From Terriglobus roseus (lineage in GTDB: Bacteria; Acidobacteriota; Terriglobia; Terriglobales; Acidobacteriaceae): a stretch of 64,000 nucleotides of DNA. Made by a program: the position numbers and the translations under genes. Position 1 is the first letter of the stretch. Every line of letters starts with the position of its first letter. Shown here one piece after another: positions 15,794 to 24,758 of this stretch. Under the pieces are notes generated by a model that was not told the DNA's origin, did no database searches, and saw only the letters and a list, made by a program, of their open reading frames with translations. The DNA is taken from the NCBI RefSeq assembly GCF_900102185.1, contig NZ_LT629690.1, positions 2,976,001 to 3,040,000 on the forward strand, given 5' to 3'.

Positions 15794-18409
15794 ATGAAAT
15801 GGCCCACGAGCAAACAGAATGCTGACCTGGAGCGCGAACTTCGCGCAGACCTTGAACTGGAAGAGGAAGAGCAGCGTGAGAGCGGACTGGATGCAGAAGC
15901 CGCGAAGCATGCGGCTTTGCGCGCCTTTGGCAATCCTCTTCTGATTCGTGAGCAGACTCGTTCGACGTGGGGCTGGGATTGGCTGGATTCGCTGTGGCGC
16001 AATGTTCGCTACGGCGTGCGCACGTTAATGCGCGCACCAGCATTTGCGCTGGTTGCAATTGCAGTGATGACGCTGGGCATCAGCACGAATGTGGCGATGT
16101 TTACTGTAGTTCGCAATGTTCTGCTGAAGCCGCTTCCGTTTCAAGAACCTGAGAGGCTCATCCAGTTGTATGAGCAATTAGGTAACGGTGCGCGACCGTT
16201 CAGCTATGTTGCAGGCGGCATGTATGCCGCGTGGAAGAGCGATATGCCCAGCGTGGAACAGATGGGCGTTTATGGCACGGACAGCAACAATCTTTCCGAT
16301 GACGGCGGACAGTTACCGGAGCGCATCCGGTCTGCGTATGGATCGTGGGACCTGTTCACCACGCTGGGCGTGCAGCCGGAGTTAGGACGCTCATTCACAA
16401 AGGATGAAGATAAACACGATGCGCCTGGAACGGTAATGCTGACGCATAGTTTGTGGATGCGACGGTATGCAGGCGACCGCAACATTGTTGGCAAGATCAT
16501 CCAATTGAACTCGCAACCTTACACCGTGGTGGGCGTGCTGCCTGCGTGGTTCATGTATCCCGATACCGAGACGCAGTTGTGGACTCCGATCTATCACGAG
16601 CAAGATCCGAAGGCGATGGCGAGCCCTGAGATTCACAACTACTTTGTGATTGCACGACTCAAGCCCGGCGCTACGTTATCGCAGGCTTTGAGCGAAGTGG
16701 ATACCGTAACGAAGCGCGTGCAACAGAGCAGCTCCTCACGCTTTGTAAGTAAGAACGCCAATGCACGAAGCATGTTGGAAGGTGTGGTGCATGGAGCGCG
16801 AACGCAGCTCTATGTGTTGTTTGGCGCGACAGGATGTGTGTTGCTGATTGCCTGCTTGAATGTGGCAAATCTGCTGGTGGCGCGGTCCGCATCACGGCGC
16901 AAAGAAATTTCGATTCGCGCATCGCTGGGCGGCAGCAGATGGACGTTGCTTGGAGAACAGGTGACCGAAAGCGTGCTGCTTGCGCTGGCTGCAGGTGCAA
17001 TTGGTATTCCGCTGGCGTGGGCGGAGGTGCGATGGCTGATGGTGGCAAAGCCGGATATGGCGCGCATTCACTCAGCGCAGATGGACGGCACCGTCATTCT
17101 GTTTGCCGTGGGCATTGTGATTCTGTGTGCTGTGCTTGCAGGCATCATTCCCAGCATGACGTTGCTGCGCGGGCCATTGCTGGAGAATCTGCAGGAGGCA
17201 TCGCGCGGCAGCAGCAAAGGATTATCTGCAGCTCGTTTGCGTAAAGCTCTGCTGGTGACGGAAGTGGCTGTGACGATGGTGTTGCTGGTAAGCGCGGGTT
17301 TGTTATTGAAGAGCTATCGTCAGATGCGCTCCGTCGATATTGGCTGCACGACACAGAACGTGTTGACCATGCGAGTGGGTTTGCCGGATGCAATCTACAA
17401 GACGGATCAGCAGATTACTGCGTTTTACTCGCAGTTGATTGAACGCATCCGCGTGCTGCCCGGTGTTACTGCGGCTGGCATTTCTACCGCAATGCCGGGG
17501 CAGGGCTATGGTGGTGATACTCCTTTCAGCATCCCTGAAAATCCATCATTGGGACAGAATCAGCATGTGGCAATGCTGCGTGGCGTGGACCCCGGATACT
17601 TCAAGTCGGTACAGATTCCGCTGAAGCAGGGCCGCTTCTTTGAAGATCGTGAACGGCTGAAGAACGCACGCAGTGTGATTGTCAGCGAGTCGTTCGCACG
17701 GCAGTTTTTTCCTAATGGCGATGCGTTAGGAAAGCACATTCAATCAGGAGAATTTGGAAATTTTCCAGAAGGCGGATTTGAGGTTGTCGGTATTGTGGGC
17801 AACACGCTTTGGCACCTGGATGAGCAGGAAGGCCCAACGATGTACTTGCCGCTGTACTACGGCGGATGGAACAGCGCGACCATTGCAGTGCGCGCTGACC
17901 ACAACGTGGAAAGCCTTGCGCTGCCAGTGCAGAAACTGATTGCGCAGATCGATCCGAACTTGCCAGTAGCCGATGTGCTGACGATGGAACAGTCACTGGG
18001 CAAAGCAACGATGGATGCCAATGTGACGTCGATGCTGGTGCTGGCGTTTGCAGTGATTTCACTGGTGCTTGCAGCAGTTGGTTTGTATGGTGTGTTGTCC
18101 TATCTCGTTACGCAACGCACTGGCGAGATTGGTATTCGCATGGCGCTGGGCGCGCAGCGACAGGATGTGTTGCGGCAGATGTTGGTGGATGGGCTGCGGC
18201 CTGCCCTGTTGGGTGTTGTGGTTGGACTGGGAGCGAGCGCAGCGTGTGTGCAATTGATCCGTTCCATGCTGTACGGGACCAAGCCGCTTGATCCTGCGGT
18301 ATTCGCTTCCGTAACAGGATTGCTATTGGCAGTGGCTGCGTTTGCTTGCTTCTTGCCTGCGTGGCATGCGGCTCGACTGGACCCGATGCAGGCACTGCGC
18401 AATGAGTGA
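15794..18409 (+). CDS. Acidobacterial duplicated orphan permease (ADOP), MacB/FtsX-like
   Basis: 871-aa membrane protein of the ADOP group (TIGR03434-like). It has an N-terminal soluble helical segment (residues 1-65), a first helix (FALVAIAVMTLGISTNVAMF), a MacB-like extracytoplasmic core, a first FtsX block of three helices (about 335-440), a second core domain starting with GLLLKSYRQMRSVDIG, and a second FtsX block ending PMQALRNE. The two halves make a fused permease pair. There is no ATPase gene beside it, which is what orphan refers to. It is the second gene of a PadR operon. Likely a mechanotransmission or export role in the envelope; substrate unknown. Confidence 0.93.
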   Translation: MKWPTSKQNADLERELRADLELEEEEQRESGLDAEAAKHAALRAFGNPLLIREQTRSTWGWDWLDSLWRNVRYGVRTLMRAPAFALVAIAVMTLGISTNVAMFTVVRNVLLKPLPFQEPERLIQLYEQLGNGARPFSYVAGGMYAAWKSDMPSVEQMGVYGTDSNNLSDDGGQLPERIRSAYGSWDLFTTLGVQPELGRSFTKDEDKHDAPGTVMLTHSLWMRRYAGDRNIVGKIIQLNSQPYTVVGVLPAWFMYPDTETQLWTPIYHEQDPKAMASPEIHNYFVIARLKPGATLSQALSEVDTVTKRVQQSSSSRFVSKNANARSMLEGVVHGARTQLYVLFGATGCVLLIACLNVANLLVARSASRRKEISIRASLGGSRWTLLGEQVTESVLLALAAGAIGIPLAWAEVRWLMVAKPDMARIHSAQMDGTVILFAVGIVILCAVLAGIIPSMTLLRGPLLENLQEASRGSSKGLSAARLRKALLVTEVAVTMVLLVSAGLLLKSYRQMRSVDIGCTTQNVLTMRVGLPDAIYKTDQQITAFYSQLIERIRVLPGVTAAGISTAMPGQGYGGDTPFSIPENPSLGQNQHVAMLRGVDPGYFKSVQIPLKQGRFFEDRERLKNARSVIVSESFARQFFPNGDALGKHIQSGEFGNFPEGGFEVVGIVGNTLWHLDEQEGPTMYLPLYYGGWNSATIAVRADHNVESLALPVQKLIAQIDPNLPVADVLTMEQSLGKATMDANVTSMLVLAFAVISLVLAAVGLYGVLSYLVTQRTGEIGIRMALGAQRQDVLRQMLVDGLRPALLGVVVGLGASAACVQLIRSMLYGTKPLDPAVFASVTGLLLAVAAFACFLPAWHAARLDPMQALRNE

Positions 18410-18450
18410 CGTTTATCCGATATGCTTCGCCGTGCTGGAGGATGAGCCAC

Positions 18451-18831
18451 ATGGCGGAGTATCAAAGCCCGGAAGACATGCGTTATGCGAAGAAGCTGAT
18501 TGAGGGAGCACCAGCAGAAGCTGAAGCTTTCTTCAAATTGAAGGCCGTTACGGAGCGCAGCGATGGCGTGATTCCGGCGAAGTATCGCGAGTTGATTGCG
18601 CTTGCGGTGGCGCTTACGACGCAATGCGCTTACTGCCTGGATTCGCATACGCGCAATGCGGCAAAGGCTGGCGCAACGCGCGAAGAGATTGCCGAGACCG
18701 TATTTATGGCAGCAGCATTACGCGCAGGCGGAGCCGTGGGGCATGGCCTGTTGACGATGAAGTTGTTTGAGGATGCGGTAGGAAAGCTGGAGCACGATCC
18801 AGCAGCACTGGACCGCGCTCCTTGGGAATAG
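18451..18831 (+). CDS. Carboxymuconolactone decarboxylase (AhpD-like) family protein
   Basis: 126-aa all-helical protein of the CMD/AhpD superfamily. The redox motif C59-A-Y-C62-L-D-S-H66 is the AhpD-like CxxC...H signature, so a peroxidase-associated thiol-disulfide function is more likely than lactone decarboxylation. ATG at 18451 is preferred because GGAGG lies 9 bases upstream; an in-frame GTG at 18406 overlapping the ADOP stop is possible but lacks a ribosome site. Its stop is 1 bp from the convergent DUF779 stop. Confidence 0.88.
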   Translation: MAEYQSPEDMRYAKKLIEGAPAEAEAFFKLKAVTERSDGVIPAKYRELIALAVALTTQCAYCLDSHTRNAAKAGATREEIAETVFMAAALRAGGAVGHGLLTMKLFEDAVGKLEHDPAALDRAPWE

Positions 18832-18832
18832 G

Positions 18833-19216
18833 CTAGATTTTTCCTGCGTCGCGCAACGCGTGAATCTCTTCATCGGTGAAGACGCGGGAGCGTGTGTGGA
18901 ACTGCAAACCACCGGGTCCTTCAAGTGAAAACGCCGCGCCGAATCCGGGCACCACGTCGATGATGATCTGCGTGTGTTTCCAGTATTCAAACTGCTGCGG
19001 TGAGATGAAGAATTCTGCGCCACCGATTTCGCCGACCTTCTTATCGCGCGAGCCAATGCGGAACTCGCCGACGGGAAAGCACATGGGCGCGCTGCCTTCA
19101 CAGCATCCACCCGATTGATAAAACATGATGGGGCCATGCTGGCCCTGAAGCTCATCGATGAGCTTCAGGGCTTCAGCCGTGGCGGTTACCTGTTCCGGCA
19201 ATGTAGCAGTGGCCAT
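18833..19216 (-). CDS. DUF779 protein, aldehyde dehydrogenase companion
   Basis: 127-aa protein of the DUF779 family (MFYQSGGCCEGSAPMCFP, GEFRIGSRDKKVGEI, FFISPQQFEYWKHTQIIIDVVPGFGAAFSLE). The family is known mainly from sitting beside acetaldehyde-type dehydrogenases; its function is not established. Paired cysteines (GCC...MC) suggest metal or redox chemistry, which is inference. Its ATG overlaps the last base of the dehydrogenase stop codon (TAATG), so translation is coupled. Confidence 0.9.
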   Translation of the reverse strand: MATATLPEQVTATAEALKLIDELQGQHGPIMFYQSGGCCEGSAPMCFPVGEFRIGSRDKKVGEIGGAEFFISPQQFEYWKHTQIIIDVVPGFGAAFSLEGPGGLQFHTRSRVFTDEEIHALRDAGKI

Positions 19217-20751
19217 TAGAACAATCCCAGTGCCTTGGTGCTGTAGCTGATGAGTTGGTTCTTCGTCTGCTGATAGTGGTTCAACATCATCAGGTGGTTC
19301 TCGCGTCCGATGCCGCTCTGCTTGTATCCGCCGAAGGCTGCGTGTGCGGGATACATGTGATAGCAGTTGGTCCAGACACGGCCTGCTTCAATGTTGCGAC
19401 CAAAGCGGTAGGCGCGATTGATGTCGCGCGTCCACACGCCTGCGCCCAAGCCATAGAGCGTGTCGTTCGCAATCTCAAGAGCTTCGTCATCGTTCTTGAA
19501 GGTGGTCACGGATAGCACAGGTCCGAAGATTTCCTCCTGGAAGATGCGCATCTTGTTGTTGCCCTTGAAGACTGTCGGTTGGATGTAGTAACCGCCAGCG
19601 AGATCACCTTCGAGCTTGGCTGCGTTGCCACCGACGAGAAGCTCCGCACCTTCCTTGCGACCGAGGTCGAGGTAGGAGAGGATCTTTTCGTACTGCTGCT
19701 TCGATGCCTGTGCGCCCACCTGCGTGGAAGGATCGAACGGGTTGGCCTGCTTAATCGCAGCAACACGCTTGATAGCACGCTCCATGAACTTGTCATAGAT
19801 TTTTTCGTGGATGAGTGCGCGCGATGGGCAGGTGCAGACTTCGCCCTGATTGAAGGCGAAGAGCACCATGCCTTCAATCGCCTTGTCGATGTAGTCCTCA
19901 TCGGCATCCATCACATCTTCAAAGAAGATGTTGGGCGATTTGCCACCGAGTTCCAGCGTGAGCGGGATGATGTTTTCCGATGCGTACTGCATGATCATGC
20001 GGCCGGTGACCGTTGATCCTGTGAATGCAACTTTGTTGATACGCGGGTTGGTGGCGAGTTCCTTGCCCACTTCGCGACCGAAGCCATTCACCACGTTGAG
20101 CACGCCGGCGGGCAGGATGTCGCCAATGAGTTCCATCTGAATGAGGATGGAAACGGGCGTTTGTTCTGCGGGCTTGAGTACGACGCAATTACCTGCAGCG
20201 AGCGCCGGAGCCAGTTTCCATGCGGCCATCAGCAGCGGGAAGTTCCATGGGATGATCTGGCCTACAACGCCGAGCGGTTCGTGGAAGTGATACGCGACGG
20301 TATCGTGATCGATCTCAGAGATGCCGCCCTGCTGCGCACGGATGGCGCCCGCGAAATAACGGAAGTGGTCGGCGCTGAGCGGCACGTCGGCAGCGGTGGT
20401 TTCGCGGAGGGGCTTACCGTTGTCCCATGTTTCCGCTGCGGCAAGCAGGTCTGAATTTTCTTCAATGACCTGTGCGATGCGGATGAGCAGATTGGAGCGT
20501 TCCGTTACGGATGTTCTGCCCCATGCGGCCTTTGCCTTGTGGGCGGCATCAAGCGCCTTCTCTACGTCTTTTGCACCGGAACGCGGCACTTCGCACAGGA
20601 CTTTGCCGGTGACCGGCGTGATGTTTTCAAAGTATTGCCCCTCAACGGGCTCTACCCATGCGCCGCCGATGTAGTTGCCGTAGCGCTTGCGGAACGGTAC
20701 GGGCGTTGCACCGGAATGCGTGGGGTCCAAGGTGACTTCTGCTGTTGCCAT
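19216..20751 (-). CDS. NAD-dependent aldehyde dehydrogenase (acetaldehyde dehydrogenase class)
   Basis: 511-aa ALDH-superfamily enzyme that oxidises aldehydes to carboxylic acids with NAD. The motif [11 protein letters not shown] holds the general-base Glu, and [11 protein letters not shown] holds the catalytic Cys (first Cys) with a neighbouring second Cys. [19 protein letters not shown] and FTGSTVTGR form the cofactor site. The C-terminal [15 protein letters not shown] block matches the ExaC/AcoD-like class. ATG 20751 is chosen because AAGGAG lies 6 bases upstream; a longer in-frame extension to 20895 has no support. Operon with DUF779. Confidence 0.94.
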   Translation of the reverse strand: MATAEVTLDPTHSGATPVPFRKRYGNYIGGAWVEPVEGQYFENITPVTGKVLCEVPRSGAKDVEKALDAAHKAKAAWGRTSVTERSNLLIRIAQVIEENSDLLAAAETWDNGKPLRETTAADVPLSADHFRYFAGAIRAQQGGISEIDHDTVAYHFHEPLGVVGQIIPWNFPLLMAAWKLAPALAAGNCVVLKPAEQTPVSILIQMELIGDILPAGVLNVVNGFGREVGKELATNPRINKVAFTGSTVTGRMIMQYASENIIPLTLELGGKSPNIFFEDVMDADEDYIDKAIEGMVLFAFNQGEVCTCPSRALIHEKIYDKFMERAIKRVAAIKQANPFDPSTQVGAQASKQQYEKILSYLDLGRKEGAELLVGGNAAKLEGDLAGGYYIQPTVFKGNNKMRIFQEEIFGPVLSVTTFKNDDEALEIANDTLYGLGAGVWTRDINRAYRFGRNIEAGRVWTNCYHMYPAHAAFGGYKQSGIGRENHLMMLNHYQQTKNQLISYSTKALGLF

Positions 20752-20852
20752 GTGCTGCTCCTTCAGAAGAGACGCGATCAGGGCGTCTTTTTGATGGTGT
20801 ACATCCTGCTCCTTTCTATTGACGTTTGCCAAGCGCGAACGTTGTTGCGTTT

Positions 20853-20884
20853 TATAGTCGGATTCCGATATAGTCGGGAACCGA
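20853..20884 (+). promoter_or_regulatory. Tandem 16-bp PadR operator sites
   Basis: TATAGTCGGATTCCGA and TATAGTCGGGAACCGA sit back to back. Each contains the inverted repeat TCGG-N3-CCGA. The second TATAGT (20869-20874) can serve as a -10 with TTGCGT (20845-20850) as -35, placing the RNA start only a few bases before the ATG at 20887. The first ten bases after the T match the other padR operator (ATAGTCGGAT). Confidence 0.7.
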
Positions 20885-20886
20885 CC

Positions 20887-21240
20887 ATGGCACACGCTGA
20901 AAACGAAACCGTAACTCCTTTACCTGCCGCCACACTCTACGTCCTGCTTGCGCTGGCGTCAGAGGATCGGCACGGCTACGGAATCATCCAGGAGGTGAGC
21001 CGACTTTCGTCGGCCACTTATCGCGTGGGTTCCGGAACGCTTTATGACAATTTGAAGAAATTGCTGCAGCAAGAGTGGGTAGAGGATTACGAGACACAGG
21101 AATCCGGCAGCGGTGAAACGCGAAGGATGTATCGCATCACGGACGAAGGCCGTCGCGTATTGGCAGCAGATGTAACGCGCATGAAACGCATTGTGCGTGT
21201 GGCTAATCGCATGTTGGCTGACGAGGGTGGCCGAGCATGA
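20887..21240 (+). CDS. PadR family transcriptional regulator
   Basis: 117-aa winged-helix PadR regulator ([66 protein letters not shown]). The ATG at 20887 lies 2 bases after tandem operator repeats, leaving no room for a ribosome site, so the message is likely leaderless or nearly so. A longer upstream frame runs antisense through the dehydrogenase gene and is rejected. The stop overlaps the next gene by 4 bp. It is the first gene of an apparent PadR / unknown membrane protein / TIGR03435 unit. Confidence 0.92.
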   Translation: MAHAENETVTPLPAATLYVLLALASEDRHGYGIIQEVSRLSSATYRVGSGTLYDNLKKLLQQEWVEDYETQESGSGETRRMYRITDEGRRVLAADVTRMKRIVRVANRMLADEGGRA

Positions 21241-21662
21241 TGCGGCTTCGTTGTGCACGCCGGGTGTACCAGTTGCTGCTGGCACTGCATCCTGCTGAGT
21301 TTCGTGAACGCTTTGCGCAGGAGATGCTGTGGGTGTTTGACCAGAGCGTTGCGGACACGGGCGTGTGCCATGTGCTGGCTGACGGCACGCTGTCGGTGAT
21401 GAAGCAGTGGGTGGCAAACGATGTGAGTCCGCGCGCGGCTCACGGCATGTTTGGAAGGCTGCCGACGCAATCTCTCAGCCCGCAGCTTCTGGCGCAGGTA
21501 ACGATATTGGCCACGATTGTTGCGTTGGGATTTTTCAAGTTGCTGACGCAGTCTGTTCCCTTGCCCAAGCCTGCGAAAACCTTTGAAGTGCGACGTGCAG
21601 GATGGGGTTTGTGCGAGGCGAGAAGACAGCATCCGGAACGGGTTGCTGTCCCTTGCGAATGA
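21237..21662 (+). CDS. PadR-linked small membrane protein of unknown function
   Basis: 141-aa protein. The N-terminal block YQLLLALHPAEFRERFAQEMLWVFDQ resembles the short soluble module found at the start of many acidobacterial orphan permeases. A single membrane segment follows at about residues 82-103 (PQLLAQVTILATIVALGFFKLL), then a short basic tail. It overlaps the PadR stop (ATGA), so the two are co-translated. I do not recognise a defined family. It could be a truncated permease relic or a membrane partner of PadR signalling. Confidence 0.7.
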   Translation: MMRLRCARRVYQLLLALHPAEFRERFAQEMLWVFDQSVADTGVCHVLADGTLSVMKQWVANDVSPRAAHGMFGRLPTQSLSPQLLAQVTILATIVALGFFKLLTQSVPLPKPAKTFEVRRAGWGLCEARRQHPERVAVPCE

Positions 21663-21693
21663 TTTTCATCAGCGATGAAGACGAGGTGTTTGC

Positions 21694-22566
21694 ATGATGC
21701 TTTCGAAACTTTTTCTGCTTAGCTTGATCGTTCTGGCAGAGCAAGCGCCTGTGCCGCTGTTACATCCTGTTTCGCCTATGCCGAGCTTTTCCGTGGTGAG
21801 TGTGCGGCTTAGCAAACCAGACGAGCAAGGCACAAACAGCGGTGTGAACCAGGACAGCTATCACGCCGAACGCACCACCATGAAAGATGTGTTGGCGTAT
21901 GCGTTTGGCATGGGATACGACCAGGAGTTGGATGGCGGGCCTTCGTGGATGCGCAATGAGCGCTTCGACATCAATGGCAAGTTGGATCCAGAGGAAGCCG
22001 CGAGCATTAAGTCGATGAGCCGCGATGATCGCGAAGAGAAGATGCGCCTGATGGTGCAGTCGCTACTGAAGGAACGTTTTCATCTGACGTATCACTTTGA
22101 AGCGCGGGAGATGCCGGTGTATCGACTGCAGATTGCGAAAGGCGGACTCAAGTGTCCTCGCGATACGACTTCGCAACCAGCTATTCCTGATCCTTCGAAG
22201 CCGCGTTTCCGCTGGTCCGCAGCGCCTGCTCCTCCGCCTCCGCCGCCGGGATGGCACCAGCCTTCGCCTACGGAGTGGAAGAGGATGATGGGATCGTTGC
22301 ACATGCATACGAAGGGCTGGCCGTGGTGGTTGATTGCAACTTCGTTGAGCCATCAACCGGAGCTGGCAGGCAAGCCGGTGATTGACGATACCGGTTTGGA
22401 AGGCGGTTATGAATGCGATCTGCAATGGTCTCAGGAAGGTTCAGAAGGAACGAATCAATACTTCTTTCAGGCGATACAGGACCAGATGGGATTGAAGATG
22501 ACGCCGTCGCGCGGTCAGGTTGAGGTGCTGGTGGTCGACAGCATTGATCACCCCTCAGAAAACTAA
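21694..22566 (+). CDS. TIGR03435 family secreted protein
   Basis: 290-aa protein of the soil-associated TIGR03435 family, abundant in Acidobacteriota and without known function. Signal peptide residues 1-18 or so (FLLSLIVLAEQAPVP). Family blocks seen: FSVVSVRLSKPD, TMKDVLAYAFGM, SWMRNERFDINGKLDPEEA, QSLLKERFHLTYHFEAREMPVYRLQIAKGGLK, PVIDDTGLEGGYECDLQW and GLKMTPSRGQVEVLVVDSIDHPSEN. A proline-rich insert (PAPPPPPPG) sits near residue 175. It lies 31 bp after the PadR-linked membrane gene and may share its operon. Confidence 0.9.
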   Translation: MMLSKLFLLSLIVLAEQAPVPLLHPVSPMPSFSVVSVRLSKPDEQGTNSGVNQDSYHAERTTMKDVLAYAFGMGYDQELDGGPSWMRNERFDINGKLDPEEAASIKSMSRDDREEKMRLMVQSLLKERFHLTYHFEAREMPVYRLQIAKGGLKCPRDTTSQPAIPDPSKPRFRWSAAPAPPPPPPGWHQPSPTEWKRMMGSLHMHTKGWPWWLIATSLSHQPELAGKPVIDDTGLEGGYECDLQWSQEGSEGTNQYFFQAIQDQMGLKMTPSRGQVEVLVVDSIDHPSEN

Positions 22567-22577
22567 ACGCGCACGGT

Positions 22578-23363
22578 TTAATGCGCGAGGTATTCCTTCG
22601 GCGATGCGTTCAGTATTCGCTTGAAGACAGTCGTAAACGCTGCGGGGTTTTCATAGCCAAGGTCTAACGCCGTATTGGTTACGGATGTACCTGATGCGAG
22701 CATTGGCAGCGATGCAAGAACGCATGCCTGCTGTCGCCATGCAACGAAGCTTAGACCTGTTTCGCGTCGGAAGATGCGAGTGAAGGTGCGACGGCTGAGA
22801 TAGAGGGCTGCCGCCCAATCATCAATGTTGTCTTTCGCCGTGGGGTGTTGCATGAATTTGCGGCAGAGGCGCGCGAGGTTCTTGTCCGTTGGCAACGGAA
22901 GTGAAAGCGGTAGTTCTGGCAGCGTTCCAATTTCGTATTGAATTAACTGGATCAGTGCGCCGGAGCGACCTTCATGACTGTAACGAACGGGCAATGCTAC
23001 AGCTTCATCCATGAGACTGCGCATCAGCGGTGACACATCGACCACCTGGCAGTGATCGGGCATGGGCACCAGCGTGTCCGGTTCGAAGTAGAGGCTTTGC
23101 ATTCTTACTTCACCCTGTGCGCGAAGTTCGTGCCGTACTCCTGCTGGAATCCATAAAGCGCGACGTGCTGGAACAGCCCATGTTCCCTGTGAAGTGGATG
23201 CAATCATCATTCCTGTAAGCGGGCAGAACAATTGGCTACGACGATGGCGATGCGGACGAACACGATGCGAGGCGGGATAGGTTCCAGCCAAAGCGAGCAC
23301 AGGGCGTGTGCGATCCGTGAAGTATTTATCGATGTCGACGCTGAAACGGTGGCCCATTCGCAT
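22578..23363 (-). CDS. AraC family transcriptional regulator with cupin domain
   Basis: 261-aa AraC-type activator. The N-terminal cupin-like domain (YPASHRVRPHRHRRSQLFCPLTG ... WIPAGVRHEL) would bind a small ligand. The C-terminal half has two helix-turn-helix motifs (NIDDWAAALYLSRRTFTRIFRRETGLSFVAW and SVTNTALDLGYENPAAFTTVFKRILNASPKEY). It is divergent from the fosmidomycin-resistance-like efflux gene with 93 bp between, so it probably controls that gene. The start could be the ATG at 23363 or the one two codons later. Confidence 0.92.
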   Translation of the reverse strand: MRMGHRFSVDIDKYFTDRTRPVLALAGTYPASHRVRPHRHRRSQLFCPLTGMMIASTSQGTWAVPARRALWIPAGVRHELRAQGEVRMQSLYFEPDTLVPMPDHCQVVDVSPLMRSLMDEAVALPVRYSHEGRSGALIQLIQYEIGTLPELPLSLPLPTDKNLARLCRKFMQHPTAKDNIDDWAAALYLSRRTFTRIFRRETGLSFVAWRQQACVLASLPMLASGTSVTNTALDLGYENPAAFTTVFKRILNASPKEYLAH

Positions 23364-23456
23364 AGAAATTTGTCCCGGCTCAGGTGGTGGGCCTCTACAT
23401 CAACATTGTATTGTCCAGACATAAGCTTTGAAACACCAGAGAAAGCAGATGATGCC

Positions 23457-24695
23457 ATGAGCCAGAACTCAAAGGAATCCACCACTGCGTATCGCGTGTT
23501 AGGCGCAGCAAGCCTGTGCCACATGCTGAATGACATGCTGCAATCGCTTTTTGTTGCAGCCTATCCGCTGTTCAAAGGGAACTTCAATCTTTCCTTCGGA
23601 CAGATTGGCACGCTGACGCTGGTGTTTCAGATCACCGCTTCGTTGCTGCAACCCTTTGTGGGCTTCTACACGGATCGCAAGCCGAAACCGTATTCCCTGC
23701 CCTTTGGCATGGCGATTTCCATGAGCGGTTTGCTGGTACTTGCATTTGCGACGAACTATGGCATGTTGCTGCTGGGTGGTGCGCTGCTCGGTATTGGTTC
23801 GTCCATCTTTCATCCGGAGTCGTCGCGATTGGCGCGACTGGCATCGGGTGGTGCGCACGGCATGGCGCAGTCGGTTTTCCAGGTGGGTGGCAACTTCGGA
23901 TCGTCGCTTGGACCACTGTTGATTGCTTTTGTCGTGTTGCCGCGCGGGCAAAAGAGCATGGCATGGTTCACGCTGGCGGCGCTGTTCGGCATCATTCTGC
24001 TGACAGGCTTAGGGCACTGGTACAAGCTGCACGGACGCGCAATTCAGAAGAAGCATTCCACTGCAACGACGTTAACGTTGAGCCGGAAGAAGGTGGGCGG
24101 TGCGCTTGCTGTGCTGGTTGTGCTGACGCTTTCGAAGTACTTCTATCTGGCCAGCATTACGAGCTACTACGTCTTCTACCTGATGCAGCATTTTCATCTG
24201 GTGCAGAAGGATGCGCAGTTCTACCTGTTCCTGTTCCTTGCTGCAGTGGCCGCAGGCACGGTGATTGGTGGACCAGTGGGTGACCGCATTGGACGCAAGA
24301 AGGTTATCTGGATTTCGATTCTTGGCGTGCTGCCAATGACGCTGCTGTTGCCTTACGTCACATTGCCGGTCACCGTTGTTCTCAGTGTTCTGATTGGACT
24401 GGTGTTGGCTTCAGCGTTCTCTGCCATCCTCGTCTACTCACAGGAGCTGATGCCAGGACGCGTTGGCATGGTGTCAGGGTTGTTCTTCGGACTGGCCTTT
24501 GGATTGGGTGGCTTGGGCGCTGCGCTGCTGGGCAAGCTGGCTGATCATACGAGCATCGACTACGTATATAAGGTGTGCTCATTCCTGCCAGCGCTCGGAT
24601 TGCTTACCGGGTTCCTGCCCGATACGAGCAAGAAACACGATGGGGGATCGGCAGAGGCGATTGCTCTGATGAATACCGAAAAACAATCGGCCTGA
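23457..24695 (+). CDS. MFS transporter, Fsr (fosmidomycin resistance)-like
   Basis: 412-aa 12-helix major facilitator protein. The opening LGAASLCHMLNDMLQSLFVAAYPLF and the FHPESSRLARLASGGAHGMAQSVFQVGGNFGSSLGP block are characteristic of the Fsr efflux family. A motif-A loop is GDRIGRKK. The ATG at 23457 is chosen because the longer upstream frame runs antisense into the AraC gene. The ribosome site is weak (GAGAAAG). It is divergent from an AraC regulator and followed by a terminator. Probable export of a toxic compound; substrate not predictable. Confidence 0.92.
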   Translation: MSQNSKESTTAYRVLGAASLCHMLNDMLQSLFVAAYPLFKGNFNLSFGQIGTLTLVFQITASLLQPFVGFYTDRKPKPYSLPFGMAISMSGLLVLAFATNYGMLLLGGALLGIGSSIFHPESSRLARLASGGAHGMAQSVFQVGGNFGSSLGPLLIAFVVLPRGQKSMAWFTLAALFGIILLTGLGHWYKLHGRAIQKKHSTATTLTLSRKKVGGALAVLVVLTLSKYFYLASITSYYVFYLMQHFHLVQKDAQFYLFLFLAAVAAGTVIGGPVGDRIGRKKVIWISILGVLPMTLLLPYVTLPVTVVLSVLIGLVLASAFSAILVYSQELMPGRVGMVSGLFFGLAFGLGGLGAALLGKLADHTSIDYVYKVCSFLPALGLLTGFLPDTSKKHDGGSAEAIALMNTEKQSA

Positions 24696-24716
24696 AGATT
24701 CGGTGACGATGTTGAG

Positions 24717-24755
24717 ACGCCACCTTGCAGATATCGCAGGGTGGCGTTCTTCTTT
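24717..24755 (+). terminator. Terminator of the Fsr-like gene
   Basis: ACGCCACC (24717-24724) pairs with GGTGGCGT (24740-24747), with an inner TGC/GCA pair, then TCTTCTTT on the plus strand. Confidence 0.75.
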
Positions 24756-24758
24756 GTG

